Assembly: GCA_019084245.1 (NCBI GenBank)
Contig: JAHRFE010000024.1
Location: 62,001-126,000 of the forward strand
DNA length: 64,000 nt
Origin: Hoeflea sp.
GTDB taxonomy: Bacteria > Pseudomonadota > Alphaproteobacteria > Rhizobiales > Rhizobiaceae
Reading direction: 5' to 3'
A model generated the notes under the pieces. That model searched no databases, was not told the origin of the DNA, and saw nothing but the letters and a program-made list of their open reading frames with translations. Shown here piece after piece: positions 36,443-48,369 of the stretch (positions are counted from its first letter, which is position 1; the number at the start of each line of letters is the position of its first letter). A program made the translations under genes and the position numbers.

Positions 36443-36694
36443 CCTGGGAGGACCGGCGGTGAGCGGCGGGCTTTACCCCCCTCTGTCGGCTACGCCGACA
36501 TCTCCCCCGCAAGGGGGGAGATTGGAGGCCGCGCGCTCAACCGGTTCCTCAGGCATGCATTCCCTTTCAGGTTGCATTCAGGTTGCAAATGCAGTGTTGT
36601 TGGCCGGGCGCGGTGTTTTGGCCCGCCGATCTCCCCCCTTGCGGGGGAGATGTCACGCAGTGACAGAGGGGGGTGTGTTGCCGCACCGGAAAGT
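36443..36694 (+). repeat. 252-bp palindromic repeat unit, copy B
   Basis: Same length and order as copy A with a 312-base period, including a copy of the last cysS codons (tgg gag gac cgg cgg tga versus tgg gag gtg cgg cgg tga). The arms are near identical; the middle has diverged. It runs into the start region of the DUF559 gene. Between the copies lie 60 bases without other features. Confidence 0.85.
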
Positions 36695-37034
36695 CCCGCC
36701 GCATCTGAGACAAAACGCGCGCCGCATGCGCAGCGCCATGACCGAGGCGGAACTGAAGCTCTGGAATGAGCTGCGGGCGCACCGCTTGATGGGCCTGAGC
36801 TTCCGGCGGCAGATGCCGATTGGCGGCTACATCGTCGATTTCGCCTGTCCTGAATACAAGCTGGTTGTTGAAATCGATGGCAGCCAGCACGCCGAAAACC
36901 AGGCTCATGACCAGGCGCGAACGGACTATCTCGAACAGCAGGGATGGCAGGTCGTCCGGTTCTGGAACGACGATGTGCTTCACGACATTGAAAATGTATG
37001 CACCCACATCCTGCGGCTCATCGGGAGGGCTTGA
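36675..37034 (+). CDS. DUF559 (restriction endonuclease-like fold) protein
   Basis: A 119-residue protein if started at GTG 36675, or 102 if at ATG 36726. The family pattern is clear: LRQNARRMRSAMTEAELKLW, then FRRQMPIGGYIVDFAC, KLVVEIDGSQH and QGWQVVRFWNDDV, which carry the PD-(D/E)xK nuclease fold residues D...E-x-D-G. DUF559 proteins are thought to be small endonucleases, often next to repeats; activity is unproven. The frame is open back to 36147 through both repeat copies, but that is not taken as coding. Confidence 0.8.
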   Translation: MLPHRKVPPHLRQNARRMRSAMTEAELKLWNELRAHRLMGLSFRRQMPIGGYIVDFACPEYKLVVEIDGSQHAENQAHDQARTDYLEQQGWQVVRFWNDDVLHDIENVCTHILRLIGRA

Positions 37035-37036
37035 AC

Positions 37037-37512
37037 ATGACTGAAAATCTCTCCGGCGGCTGCCAGTGCGGCGCCGTGCGGTTCCGGCTTTCAGGCCGGC
37101 CCGGTACCTCATCCGTGTGTTACTGCCGCATGTGCCAGAAGGCGTCGGCGAGCCAGGCGCTGGCGCTGGTCTCGGTGGGCGAGGCGGAGTTCGAATGGAC
37201 GCGCGGGCAGCCCTCCTGGTTCCAGAGTTCGAACGCCGCGCGGCGCGGGTTTTGCGGGTCCTGCGGCACGCCGCTCGCCTATGACGCGCCCGACGGGCTG
37301 GCGCTGTCGGTGCTGGCGTTTGACGATCCGGACCAGGTGCCGCCTGTGATCGCCTATGGCGTCGAGGCCAAGCGGGTGTGGTGTGACGGGCTTCCCGCGC
37401 TACCCGAGCGCGACACCATGGAGGACGCCGAGGCGGTGGCGTTTCTTCAAACCCTGGTCAACAACCAGCATCCCGATCACGACACAGATACCTGGCCGCC
37501 GGAGGACCGGAC

Positions 37513-37516
<4 letters not shown>
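37037..37516 (+). CDS. GFA (glutathione-dependent formaldehyde-activating) family protein
   Basis: A 159-residue GFA/CENP-V fold zinc protein. Zinc ligands are in GCQCGAVRF, VCYCRMCQKAS and GFCGSCGTPLAY. Most members bind zinc and are of unknown substrate; only some act in glutathione-formaldehyde chemistry. GGGAGGG lies 7 bases before the ATG. Its stop overlaps the start of a 39-residue membrane peptide gene. Confidence 0.88.
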
Positions 37517-40215
<2,699 letters not shown>

Positions 40216-40220
40216 GCGGA

Positions 40221-41108
40221 CTAACGCGCCGTTCCGGGCGGATCGAAAGACAGGCCCCAAGCATCCTGCGCATACCATTCCTCCGGTTGCGGAGGGGTTC
40301 TCCAGCGCAGGCTTCTGACCGACCAGGCGCCGCCGCCCCGGCGCATCGCCTGGCGCAGTCGTGCATGGCTGTCGTCGTCCGCCTGCGGGATGGCCTCGTT
40401 CCAGACGAAGGAGACGGCCTGAAGAAAGCGGGCGGCATACCCGTCCGGCGTGTTGGTGACCAGCAGGTAGCCGGCCCTTGCGGAATAGGAAGGTCCGCCC
40501 ACGCGCATCGGTTCTTCCGGCACGCCGAGCGGAAACAGCAGCCGGCCCCCGGGTTTGAGCCTCTCGATCCAAGGGTCGGCTGGCCGGTCGACGGCGAAAT
40601 TGACGTAGAGGATGTCCGCCGGTTCCCGCGGCCAGTCGGCGCCGTTGCCTTCGACCGGTTCGACATTCGGCCAGGGCTTGAGGCAGTGCTTCGCCCGTGC
40701 AGCCATTTCGGGGTCAAATTCCACTGCTGCCACACGGCCTTGCGGTCCGACGGTCTCTGCAAGGATGGCGCTGTAATAGCCTGTGCCGGCGCCGATATGG
40801 ACGACGGTCTCCCCCGGACGCGCGGCAAGCGCGTGCAGGCCGGCTGCATGCAGCGACGGGCTGCCATTGTTCAGGCCCTTGCCGGCATCGAGGCTAACCA
40901 GTACGTCGCGGTAAATGTCGTGTGGATCGCTTGTCTCCTGCGGGCGGCCCTGGCCGAGGCCGTGCACGTGCCAGGGCGGATCCCCGAGGAAGTCCTCGCG
41001 CGGCACCGCTGCCATCGCCCTTTCGAGCGCCGGATCGGTGACGCCGGCCTCGGCCAGCATGGCGCGGGCATAGGCCTGGCGGATGGCCTGGGTGGATCGC
41101 GATGGCAT
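40221..41108 (-). CDS. protein-L-isoaspartate O-methyltransferase-like methyltransferase
   Basis: A 295-residue PCMT-family protein. The SAM loop is VVHIGAGTGYYSAILAETVG, preceded by NNGSPSLHAAGLHALAARPGE; the family Q/S-IS motif before it is altered (NNGSPSLHA), so it may not be a true isoaspartyl repair enzyme. The ATG at 41108 follows AAGGGAGA; ATG 41129 is an alternative. Convergent with cimA, 5 bases apart. Confidence 0.75.
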   Translation of the reverse strand: MPSRSTQAIRQAYARAMLAEAGVTDPALERAMAAVPREDFLGDPPWHVHGLGQGRPQETSDPHDIYRDVLVSLDAGKGLNNGSPSLHAAGLHALAARPGETVVHIGAGTGYYSAILAETVGPQGRVAAVEFDPEMAARAKHCLKPWPNVEPVEGNGADWPREPADILYVNFAVDRPADPWIERLKPGGRLLFPLGVPEEPMRVGGPSYSARAGYLLVTNTPDGYAARFLQAVSFVWNEAIPQADDDSHARLRQAMRRGGGAWSVRSLRWRTPPQPEEWYAQDAWGLSFDPPGTAR

Positions 41109-41257
41109 GCCGGTCTCCCTTGCCTGCATTCATCCGGGCCGCGCCGGGTGCGCGACTTTGGCGTTGGCGCTTGCAGACACTTCAGCGGAATGAATTTGCC
41201 CATTCACATTGTATAAGTTAGGGATCGCGTCTCCAAAAAGAAGGCAGAACCCGATAA

Positions 41258-42217
41258 ATGGCGCAGGAAAACGTCGAGCCGGCCCTGATTGCCCCGGTAG
41301 CCTATGACGAAGACACGGGCCGCGGCTTCGCCTTCGCGCTCACAGCCTATCTGTTGTGGGGGTTCCTGCCGTTCTACATGAAGGCGGTAGCGCATATTCC
41401 GGCGGTCGAGGTGGTGGCCCACCGGGTGGTGTGGTCGGTGCCGATCGCGGCCGTGGTGCTGATCCTGCTTGGCCGGACCGGAGATATCCGCGCGGCCTTC
41501 AAGTCGCCGCGCACGATGTCGATGGCCCTGATCACGGCAGGCCTGATCACGATCAACTGGGGCATTTACGTCTGGTCGATCGGGGCGGGCAGGGCGGTCG
41601 AAACGGCGCTTGGTTACTACATCAATCCGCTGTTTTCGATCTTCCTGGGCGCGGTGCTGCTCAAGGAAAGGCTCGACGGCCGGCAGAAGGCCGCGATCGC
41701 GCTGGCGGTTGCCGCGGTCGGGCTGCTGGCGCTGGAAACGGGCGGCTTGCCCTGGGTCTCGCTCAGTCTGGCCGGAACCTGGGGGTTCTATGCCTATTTC
41801 AAGAAATCGCTGCCGGTGGGTCCGAATCAGGGCTTCTTTCTCGAAGTGCTGATCCTGACCGTGCCGGCCATTGGTTACATCGCCTATGTCGAAGCCAATG
41901 GCACAGGTCATTTCGGCAGCACCGGCATGACCGATGTCTGGCTGCTGCTCGGCTGCGGGGTGGTCACGGCGGTGCCGCTGATGATCTATGCCAATGGCGC
42001 CAAGCTGCTCAGGCTGTCGACCATCGGCATCATGCAGTACATCGCGCCGACGATGATCTTCATCATCGCGGTGTTTGTGTTCAAGGAGCCGTTCGGCCCC
42101 TACAAGCTCGCGGCCTTCGTGCTGATCTGGATCGCGCTCGGCATCTACACGTCGTCGCTTCTGCGCTCGCGCAAGGCGCGGCGCGCTGCGGCCGCGGCAG
42201 CGCTCACATCCGGCTGA
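41258..42217 (+). CDS. rarD: RarD-type EamA permease
   Basis: A 319-residue protein with about ten membrane segments and two EamA halves. RarD features are AYLLWGFLPFYMKAV, EVVAHRVVWSVP, INWGIYVWSIGAGR and ETALGYYINPLFSI. RarD proteins were named from chloramphenicol sensitivity; the physiological substrate is unknown. The 3' end overlaps the convergent LOG gene by 14 bases. Confidence 0.88.
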   Translation: MAQENVEPALIAPVAYDEDTGRGFAFALTAYLLWGFLPFYMKAVAHIPAVEVVAHRVVWSVPIAAVVLILLGRTGDIRAAFKSPRTMSMALITAGLITINWGIYVWSIGAGRAVETALGYYINPLFSIFLGAVLLKERLDGRQKAAIALAVAAVGLLALETGGLPWVSLSLAGTWGFYAYFKKSLPVGPNQGFFLEVLILTVPAIGYIAYVEANGTGHFGSTGMTDVWLLLGCGVVTAVPLMIYANGAKLLRLSTIGIMQYIAPTMIFIIAVFVFKEPFGPYKLAAFVLIWIALGIYTSSLLRSRKARRAAAAAALTSG

Positions 42218-42821
42218 TCAGTTCCGGTTCGCCCTCATCGGTGCCGCCTGCCGCTTGGGCCAGGATGGCGGGGACGATGGCTTCGGCCTGGTCGATCACC
42301 ATCGGCCGGACCAGATGCGCGGTGTGGATGAAGCCTTCGCCGGTCATGTGGCCGAGAAGCGCATTGAGCGGATCCCAGAAGCCGTTGATATTGGCGAAGA
42401 CCATCGGCTTGGTGTGCCGCCCGAGCTGGGCCCAGGTCATGATCTCGATGATCTCCTCCAGCGTGCCGATGCCGCCGGGCAGGGTGACGAAGGCGTCCGA
42501 GCGTTCGAACATCATGTGCTTGCGCTCATGCATGTCCCTGGTGACATGCAATTCGCTCAACTGCCCGAGAGAATGACGCGAGGCTTCCTTGTCCATCAGG
42601 AATTCAGGAATGATGCCGATGGCCCTGCCGCCTGAGGACAGGACCGCGTCGGCCACCGCCCCCATGATGCCCTTGGTGCCTCCGCCATAGACGAGGTCAA
42701 TGCCGCTTTCGGCCATGGCGCGGCCGAGGATCTGGGCCGCAGCGCGATAGGCCGGATTCCGGCCCGGCTGGGATCCGCAATAGACGCAGATCGATTTGAT
42801 GGCGGTCGAAGATGTGTTCAT
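42204..42821 (-). CDS. LOG family (cytokinin riboside 5'-monophosphate phosphoribohydrolase) protein
   Basis: A 205-residue TIGR00730/LOG protein. The nucleotide motif LVYGGGTKGIMGAVADAV and the catalytic PGGIGTLEEIIE are both present, with the upstream SICVYCGS start. LOG enzymes hydrolyse nucleoside monophosphates to free bases; in bacteria the true substrate is often AMP or is unknown. The ATG at 42821 is used; another lies five codons upstream. Confidence 0.9.
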   Translation of the reverse strand: MNTSSTAIKSICVYCGSQPGRNPAYRAAAQILGRAMAESGIDLVYGGGTKGIMGAVADAVLSSGGRAIGIIPEFLMDKEASRHSLGQLSELHVTRDMHERKHMMFERSDAFVTLPGGIGTLEEIIEIMTWAQLGRHTKPMVFANINGFWDPLNALLGHMTGEGFIHTAHLVRPMVIDQAEAIVPAILAQAAGGTDEGEPELISRM

Positions 42822-42959
42822 CCGGCGACTGAACATGCGCCCGGCAAGATGGTCAAGCCTGATGCTGCGCTGCAGCTTGCTTTTTCTTGTGCCGGAGATT
42901 CAAACCAGATAGGTTTTAAAGCCATAGCGGCGGTTTCCGCCGGGAATGCGGAGCAGACT

Positions 42960-45026
42960 ATGATCAATTTTGGTGCCGGTTTGGCAAAGATCGCCGGTAT
43001 TTTGAAAATCGGTGCGGGCCTGCCTGCGATCGCAGGCGTGATTGTTGCCGCTGCTGTCGGCACCTATTTCGTCGCGCCTCAGGTTTTCAAAGCGACCGAG
43101 GAGACGGTGTCCGAGCCGGCACAGGTCTCCGGTCTGGCGGATGGCGCGGTGACCGAGCCGCAAGCCGCGCCGGAAGAGGCTGCAGGCACCGAAGTCGCCA
43201 GAGCGGAGCCGGGCGAACCCGCGGACGCCGGAAGCTGGGTCACGCCGAGCTTCGATGTGCTCCGGGTCGAGCCCGACGGTTCCACGGTGATCGCCGGAAG
43301 GGCCGAGCCCGGCACCACGCTCAACATCATGAATGGCGAGACCGTCATTGCCTCAACCCGGGTCGGACCAAGCGGTGATTTTGCCGCGGTTCTCGACGAG
43401 CCGCTGGCGCCGGGCGATTATCAGCTGACCCTTGAAACCGTTGGTCAGGGCGGCGAGACCCGCCGGTCCGAAGAGGTCGCCACCGTCTCGATTCCAAAGG
43501 AAGCCGGCGGAGACCTGCTGGCCATGGTGAGCAAGCCGGGCCAGGCGAGCCGGATCATCGTGCAGCCGGAAGCGCCTGCGATCGAGAAGCCCGTGGAAAT
43601 GGCGTCCACCGGATCCGGTGAAGCCGACAGTGTGCCGGCGGTGACGCCCGCTGCGCCGGAAATCGCGGCGCCAGAGATAGTCGCGCCGGAAGCTGCGACG
43701 CCCGAAACAGCGACGGTCCCGGAAAGCGAGGTCACGGACAGCGCCGCCGCTCCGGCGAGCGTCGAAACGCCCCCGCTTCCGGACGCCTCGTCGCTGTTGA
43801 CAACCACTGCGCCAGAGATGGCGGCCGAGGACAAGGCGGAAGCCGAAACGGCGACTGCTTCCGGCGCCGATGCAGTGACCGGGGCCGAACCCTCCGCAAC
43901 TCCAGAAGCCGATGTCACGGCGGAACCGGCCGCGCAGCCTGCCACGGAAGTGGCGATGGCAACACCCGAGGCAGCCGCGGAGCAGGCCGCAACGGATCTT
44001 CCAGCGGGCGCCACTGTCCGCGTTGACGCCGTCGAGATCGAGGGCGAGCGGGTCTTCGTGGCCGGCTCGGCAACGCCGGGATATCCGGTCCGGGTTTCTG
44101 CCGACGGCGTGGTGATCGGTATGGAAAAGGCCGACGAAACCGGACGGTTCATCATCGAGGCAATCAGCGAGCTTTCGGTGGGAGAGCACATCATCAATGC
44201 CGATCTGATGGACCGCGACGGGCAGGAGGTTCTGTTGCGCGCCACCGTGCCGTTCAGCCGGCCTGAAGGTGAATCGCTTGCCGCCGTGGCGCCGTCCAGC
44301 GCCGTGACGGCCGAGCCTGCTGCGCCGGACGCCCTGATCCTGCCTGACATCGCGAGCCTTTCGAAAATGCGCGAAGAGTCGTTCGAGGCGTTGTCGATGC
44401 TGCAAAGGATGGTTTCCGCGCCAGAGACGCCCGATGCAAGTGCTGTGTCGGCTGCCTATGATGAGGCAGTCGCCAAGCTCAAGGGCGCGTCGATCGCGGA
44501 CCTTCCCGAGGGCAGCAGCGCCGAGGCGATGGCCATGGCACAGTCCATGCGGGCGCAGGCGGAAGCAGCCCTGACAGCGATCATGCCGACGGCATCAATT
44601 GGCGCCGGTCAGCCGCTGGCAGCAGGCGGAGCCGACAGCGCCACGCATCTCGGCAAGCTGAGCGAGAGTGTCAAACGGGCCGAAACCGCACTGTCCGAAC
44701 CGGCTGAGATCGCCGTTGCCGCCGCCAATTCGTCCGATCCAGCGGGTGTCGCCGGCGGGCAGGGCGAACCCAGAACCATCGTGCAGGCGCCCCTTGCGTC
44801 GACGCCAGGGGCAGTGATCATCCGGCGCGGCGACACGCTGTGGCAGATATCCCGCCGCACCTATGGCCAGGGGGTTCGCTACACCACGATCTATGTCGCG
44901 AACCGGTCGCAGATCCAGAATCCGGACCGCATCAAGCCCGGCCAGGTGTTCTCGGTGCCCGAAAGCCCGCTGGAGAATGCCGAGGAGCTGCACAAACAGC
45001 TTCTCAGTCCCGCAAAAAAGCCCTGA
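42960..45026 (+). CDS. large LysM-domain protein with low-complexity middle
   Basis: About 688 residues. An N-terminal hydrophobic segment (GLPAIAGVIVAAAVGTYFVA, residues ~20-40) anchors it in the membrane; a long region rich in Ala, Glu, Pro, Thr (roughly residues 45-120 and 200-350) follows, with two Ig-like repeats of type PDGSTVIAGRAEPGTTL and VEGERVFVAGSATPGYPV. A LysM domain closes it (IRRGDTLWQISRRTYG, then NPDRIKPGQVFSVP), so it binds peptidoglycan. An RBS (GCGGAGC) fits the ATG at 42960; a longer frame starts at 42849. Similar proteins are common in Rhizobiales; role unknown. Confidence 0.8.
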   Translation: MINFGAGLAKIAGILKIGAGLPAIAGVIVAAAVGTYFVAPQVFKATEETVSEPAQVSGLADGAVTEPQAAPEEAAGTEVARAEPGEPADAGSWVTPSFDVLRVEPDGSTVIAGRAEPGTTLNIMNGETVIASTRVGPSGDFAAVLDEPLAPGDYQLTLETVGQGGETRRSEEVATVSIPKEAGGDLLAMVSKPGQASRIIVQPEAPAIEKPVEMASTGSGEADSVPAVTPAAPEIAAPEIVAPEAATPETATVPESEVTDSAAAPASVETPPLPDASSLLTTTAPEMAAEDKAEAETATASGADAVTGAEPSATPEADVTAEPAAQPATEVAMATPEAAAEQAATDLPAGATVRVDAVEIEGERVFVAGSATPGYPVRVSADGVVIGMEKADETGRFIIEAISELSVGEHIINADLMDRDGQEVLLRATVPFSRPEGESLAAVAPSSAVTAEPAAPDALILPDIASLSKMREESFEALSMLQRMVSAPETPDASAVSAAYDEAVAKLKGASIADLPEGSSAEAMAMAQSMRAQAEAALTAIMPTASIGAGQPLAAGGADSATHLGKLSESVKRAETALSEPAEIAVAAANSSDPAGVAGGQGEPRTIVQAPLASTPGAVIIRRGDTLWQISRRTYGQGVRYTTIYVANRSQIQNPDRIKPGQVFSVPESPLENAEELHKQLLSPAKKP

Positions 45027-45031
45027 GGCGG

Positions 45032-45067
45032 TTGACTGTCTATATTTCATCGTATATCGCCGATGAA
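45032..45067 (+). promoter_or_regulatory. Promoter and operator candidate for arsR-atm1
   Basis: TTGACT (45032-45037) and TATATC (45053-45058, spacer 15) overlap an inverted repeat TTCATCG (45046-45052) / CGATGAA (45061-45067). The repeat ends two bases before the arsR ATG. An ArsR protein bound here would block its own promoter. Confidence 0.45.
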
Positions 45068-45069
45068 CG

Positions 45070-45456
45070 ATGAACATCGCTCAGACAAGCACCTCTCCGA
45101 AGGATGAAGCCGTGGCGCGCAAGCTCGCGGCGCTGGCGCATCCCGCGCGACTCGGGATCCTGAGGCAATTGGGATCGGCCGACAGCTGCTGCGTCAAGGA
45201 TCTGGTGCAAAGGGCGGGGCTTGCGCAATCGACCGTGTCGCAGCACCTCAAGATCCTGGTCGAGGCCGAGCTGGTGAGCTTCAGGGCGGAGCGGCAATGT
45301 TCCCGCTACGCCATTAACGCACCCGCGCTTCGCGCGCTGGCGGGCGTCATCAGTCAGACACTCGATCATTGCTGCGCCGGCTGCTGCCCGCAGGCAACCC
45401 ATGACGCGCCTTCAGACCCCCTGCGGCAGCCGGCCGCCGGACACAAGGACATTTGA
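45070..45456 (+). CDS. ArsR-family metalloregulator
   Basis: A 128-residue winged-helix protein. The third-helix region carries a Cys pair in SADSCCVKDLVQRAG, and the recognition helix is LAQSTVSQHLKILVEAELV. The C-terminus has a second Cys group (HCCAGCC). Both groups fit metal sensing. The gene directly precedes an Atm1-type ABC exporter with one base between stop and the likely TTG start, so the two are coexpressed and probably autoregulated. Confidence 0.87.
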   Translation: MNIAQTSTSPKDEAVARKLAALAHPARLGILRQLGSADSCCVKDLVQRAGLAQSTVSQHLKILVEAELVSFRAERQCSRYAINAPALRALAGVISQTLDHCCAGCCPQATHDAPSDPLRQPAAGHKDI

Positions 45457-45457
45457 T

Positions 45458-47350
45458 TTGGCATCGAAAACTGTTTCCGCCGACCAGGGCAATCCGCTCG
45501 GCACGCTGAAAAACCTGTGGCCCTATATGTGGCCGGCCGACCGCCCGGATCTCAAGATGCGGGTGCTGTGGGCGACGCTGTTCCTGCTGCTGTCGAAAAT
45601 CGTGCTGATCTCGGTGCCCTATTTCTTCAAATGGGCAACCGACGCGCTCAATGGCGAAAGCTCGGTGGCGGCATGGATGCCGGCGCTGATCGCCACGCCG
45701 GTGATGCTGGTGGTTGCCTACAATGTGGTGCGCATCGTGCAATGGGGCTTCAACCAGCTGCGCGACGCGCTGTTTGCCCGGGTCGGACAGCATGCTGTGC
45801 GGCAACTTGCATTCAAGACCTTTGTCCACATGCATGAATTGTCGCTCAGGTTTCACCTCGAACGCCGGACCGGTGGCCTGTCGCGGGTGATCGAGCGGGG
45901 CACCAAGGGCATCGAGACCATTGTCCGCTTCACCATTCTCAACACCGCGCCGACGCTGATCGAATTCGCGCTGACCGCCCTCATCTTCGGCCTGGCCTAT
46001 GGCTGGGCCTATGTCGCCGTCACCGCCGTCACCGTCTGGTTCTACATCTGGTTCACGGTGCGGGCCTCGGACTGGCGCATCGGCATCCGACGGGCGATGA
46101 ACTCGTCAGACACCGACGCCAACACCAAGTCGGTCGATTCGCTTTTGAACTACGAGACTGTGAAATATTTCGGCAATGAGGAGATGGAGGCGCGGCGCTT
46201 CGATCACTCCATGGAATCCTATGAGAGATCGGCGACCCAGGTCTGGACCTCGTTGGGCTGGCTCAACATGGGCCAGGGCGTGATCTTCGGGATCGGCATG
46301 ACCGTGATGATGGTGATGTCGGCGCTTGCCGTGCAGGCCGGCACCCAGACCATCGGCGATTTCGTCTTCATCAACGCGATGCTGATGCAGCTCTCGGTTC
46401 CGCTCAATTTCATCGGCTTCGTCTACCGCGAAATCCGCCAGGGCCTGACCGATATCGAGCAGATGTTCGAGCTTCTCGATGTCGAGCCCGAAGTGACCGA
46501 CAAGCCCGATGCCAAGTCGCTGGCCGTCGACCAGGGCGCAATCCGGTTTGACAATGTGCATTTCAGCTATGACCCGGCGCGGCCGATCCTCAAGGGCATT
46601 TCCTTCGAGGTGCCGGCAGGCAAGACCATCGCCATTGTCGGGCCCTCGGGCGCCGGCAAGTCGACGATCTCGCGGCTCCTGTACCGGTTCTACGACATCC
46701 AGTCGGGGTCCATTACCGTCGACGGGCAGAATGTGCGCGACGTGACGCAGAAAAGCCTGCGGTCGGCCATCGGCATGGTGCCGCAGGACACGGTGCTGTT
46801 CAACGACACCATTGCCTACAACATCCGCTATGGCCGCATAGACGCCACCGACGGGGAAATCGATCAGGCGGCGGATCTGGCCCAGATCGGCGGCTTCATC
46901 CGCTCTCTGCCCGATGGCTTCAAGGCAATGGTGGGCGAACGCGGGCTGAAACTGTCGGGCGGCGAGAAGCAGCGCGTGGCGATCGCCCGCACGATCCTGA
47001 AGGCGCCGCCGATCCTGATCCTCGACGAGGCGACATCGGCGCTCGACACCGCCACCGAGCAGGAGATCCAGACGGCGCTCGATTTCGTCTCGAAGGGACG
47101 CACCACGCTGGTCATCGCCCACCGGCTGTCAACGGTGGTCAGCGCCGACGAGATCATCGTGCTCAAGGACGGGGTGATCGCAGAGCGCGGCACCCATACG
47201 GAGCTTCTCGCCCAGAAAGGTCTGTTTGCGGCGATGTGGGATCGCCAGCGCGAGGCGACGGCGGCGGAGGAACAGCTCAAGCGGATGCGCGAGGACGACG
47301 AGATGGGCATCGTCACCCGCCGCCGCACGCCGGAGATCGGCGAGGCCTGA
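45458..47350 (+). CDS. Atm1-type ABC transporter (ABCB7/HMT group)
   Basis: About 630 residues with an N-terminal six-helix ABC membrane domain and a C-terminal ATPase. Walker A is GPSGAGKST, signature LSGGEKQRVAIARTIL, Walker B ILILDEATSALD. The stretch NYETVKYFGNEEMEARRFD is typical of Atm1/HMT1 exporters, which move glutathione complexes and thereby confer heavy-metal tolerance. The start is most likely TTG 45458, with AAGGAC before it; an upstream ATG at 45401 overlaps arsR. The pairing with an ArsR regulator supports a metal-linked role. Confidence 0.88.
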   Translation: MASKTVSADQGNPLGTLKNLWPYMWPADRPDLKMRVLWATLFLLLSKIVLISVPYFFKWATDALNGESSVAAWMPALIATPVMLVVAYNVVRIVQWGFNQLRDALFARVGQHAVRQLAFKTFVHMHELSLRFHLERRTGGLSRVIERGTKGIETIVRFTILNTAPTLIEFALTALIFGLAYGWAYVAVTAVTVWFYIWFTVRASDWRIGIRRAMNSSDTDANTKSVDSLLNYETVKYFGNEEMEARRFDHSMESYERSATQVWTSLGWLNMGQGVIFGIGMTVMMVMSALAVQAGTQTIGDFVFINAMLMQLSVPLNFIGFVYREIRQGLTDIEQMFELLDVEPEVTDKPDAKSLAVDQGAIRFDNVHFSYDPARPILKGISFEVPAGKTIAIVGPSGAGKSTISRLLYRFYDIQSGSITVDGQNVRDVTQKSLRSAIGMVPQDTVLFNDTIAYNIRYGRIDATDGEIDQAADLAQIGGFIRSLPDGFKAMVGERGLKLSGGEKQRVAIARTILKAPPILILDEATSALDTATEQEIQTALDFVSKGRTTLVIAHRLSTVVSADEIIVLKDGVIAERGTHTELLAQKGLFAAMWDRQREATAAEEQLKRMREDDEMGIVTRRRTPEIGEA

Positions 47351-47525
47351 TGCAGGGTGCCGGCCATGCGCCGGCACACGGTGGGGCGCGACGCGTCGTG
47401 TTGTCGCCCCGGGCCGAAGATCGCCCGATTTCGGCCAGGGCGGAACCCGCGAGAGCCTAAAGTGGTTTCCCCTTTGGGCCGAATTGCTGTAGTCACGGCC
47501 AAACGGACATTTCAGGAAAGACATC

Positions 47526-48227
47526 ATGAGTATCATCGACAGCGTTCGCAACGCCCTGGTTCCCGTTCACCGGGAGGGCTACAAGTTCGTTGCCATCTTC
47601 TTCGGCGCTTCGGTGCTTCTGGGCTTCATCGCCGATCCGCTGTTCTGGATCGGTCTGGTGCTGACCGCATGGTGCGCCTATTTCTTCCGCGACCCCGAGC
47701 GCGTGACGCCGCTTGACGACGATCTGGTGATCAGCCCGGCCGACGGCAGGGTGTCGTCGGTGGTGCGGATGATGCCGCCGCCCGAACTCGGTCTCGGCGC
47801 AGACGAGATGCTGCGCATCTCGGTGTTCATGAATGTGTTCGACTGTCACGTGAACCGTGCCCCGGTCAAGGGCCAGGTGGTGCGCAAGGTCTATTCCCAG
47901 GGCGCGTTCCTCAATGCCGAACTCGACAAGGCCAGCACCGAGAACGAGCGCAGCGGGCTGGTGTTAGAGACCACCCGCCATGGCGAGATCGGCGTCGTCC
48001 AGATCGCTGGCCTGGTGGCGCGCCGCATCCTGTGCTGGACCGAAGAGAACGACCGGCTGGACGCAGGCGAGCGCTTCGGCCTGATCCGCTTCGGCTCACG
48101 CCTCGACGTGTTCCTGCCGGCTTCGGCGCGCGCGCTGGTCAGCGTCGGGCAGACGGCGATTGCGGGCGAAACAATGCTTGCCGAATTTGGCTCGACCAAG
48201 GGACCCGTGGTCAGCCGCCGGGATTAG
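47526..48227 (+). CDS. psd: phosphatidylserine decarboxylase, short (PSD-A) form
   Basis: A 233-residue proenzyme that decarboxylates phosphatidylserine to phosphatidylethanolamine in the inner membrane. It self-cleaves at the Gly-Ser of [11 protein letters not shown] to form the pyruvoyl group. Other landmarks are SPADGRV, and [14 protein letters not shown] with the conserved His. An N-terminal hydrophobic pair (~residues 22-50) anchors it. AAAGACATC precedes the ATG. It is followed by pssA, its pathway partner. Confidence 0.95.
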   Translation: MSIIDSVRNALVPVHREGYKFVAIFFGASVLLGFIADPLFWIGLVLTAWCAYFFRDPERVTPLDDDLVISPADGRVSSVVRMMPPPELGLGADEMLRISVFMNVFDCHVNRAPVKGQVVRKVYSQGAFLNAELDKASTENERSGLVLETTRHGEIGVVQIAGLVARRILCWTEENDRLDAGERFGLIRFGSRLDVFLPASARALVSVGQTAIAGETMLAEFGSTKGPVVSRRD

Positions 48228-48369
48228 GGCATGCAGTACGGCGTATCCGGCGAACGTATCCGGGCGTCGAGCGTTGATCTTGTGATCTTGAATGCCGTCA
48301 ACGCAAAACCGCTGCACTTTTTCGCGACATGCATCAGGCAGGGCAAGCCTGGAACCAAGGGAGACATTC

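Noticed and set aside
36147-36674. Open frame upstream of DUF559 as a long fusion protein
   Set aside because: It runs through two copies of a palindromic intergenic repeat and has no protein family signal before LRQNARRMRS.
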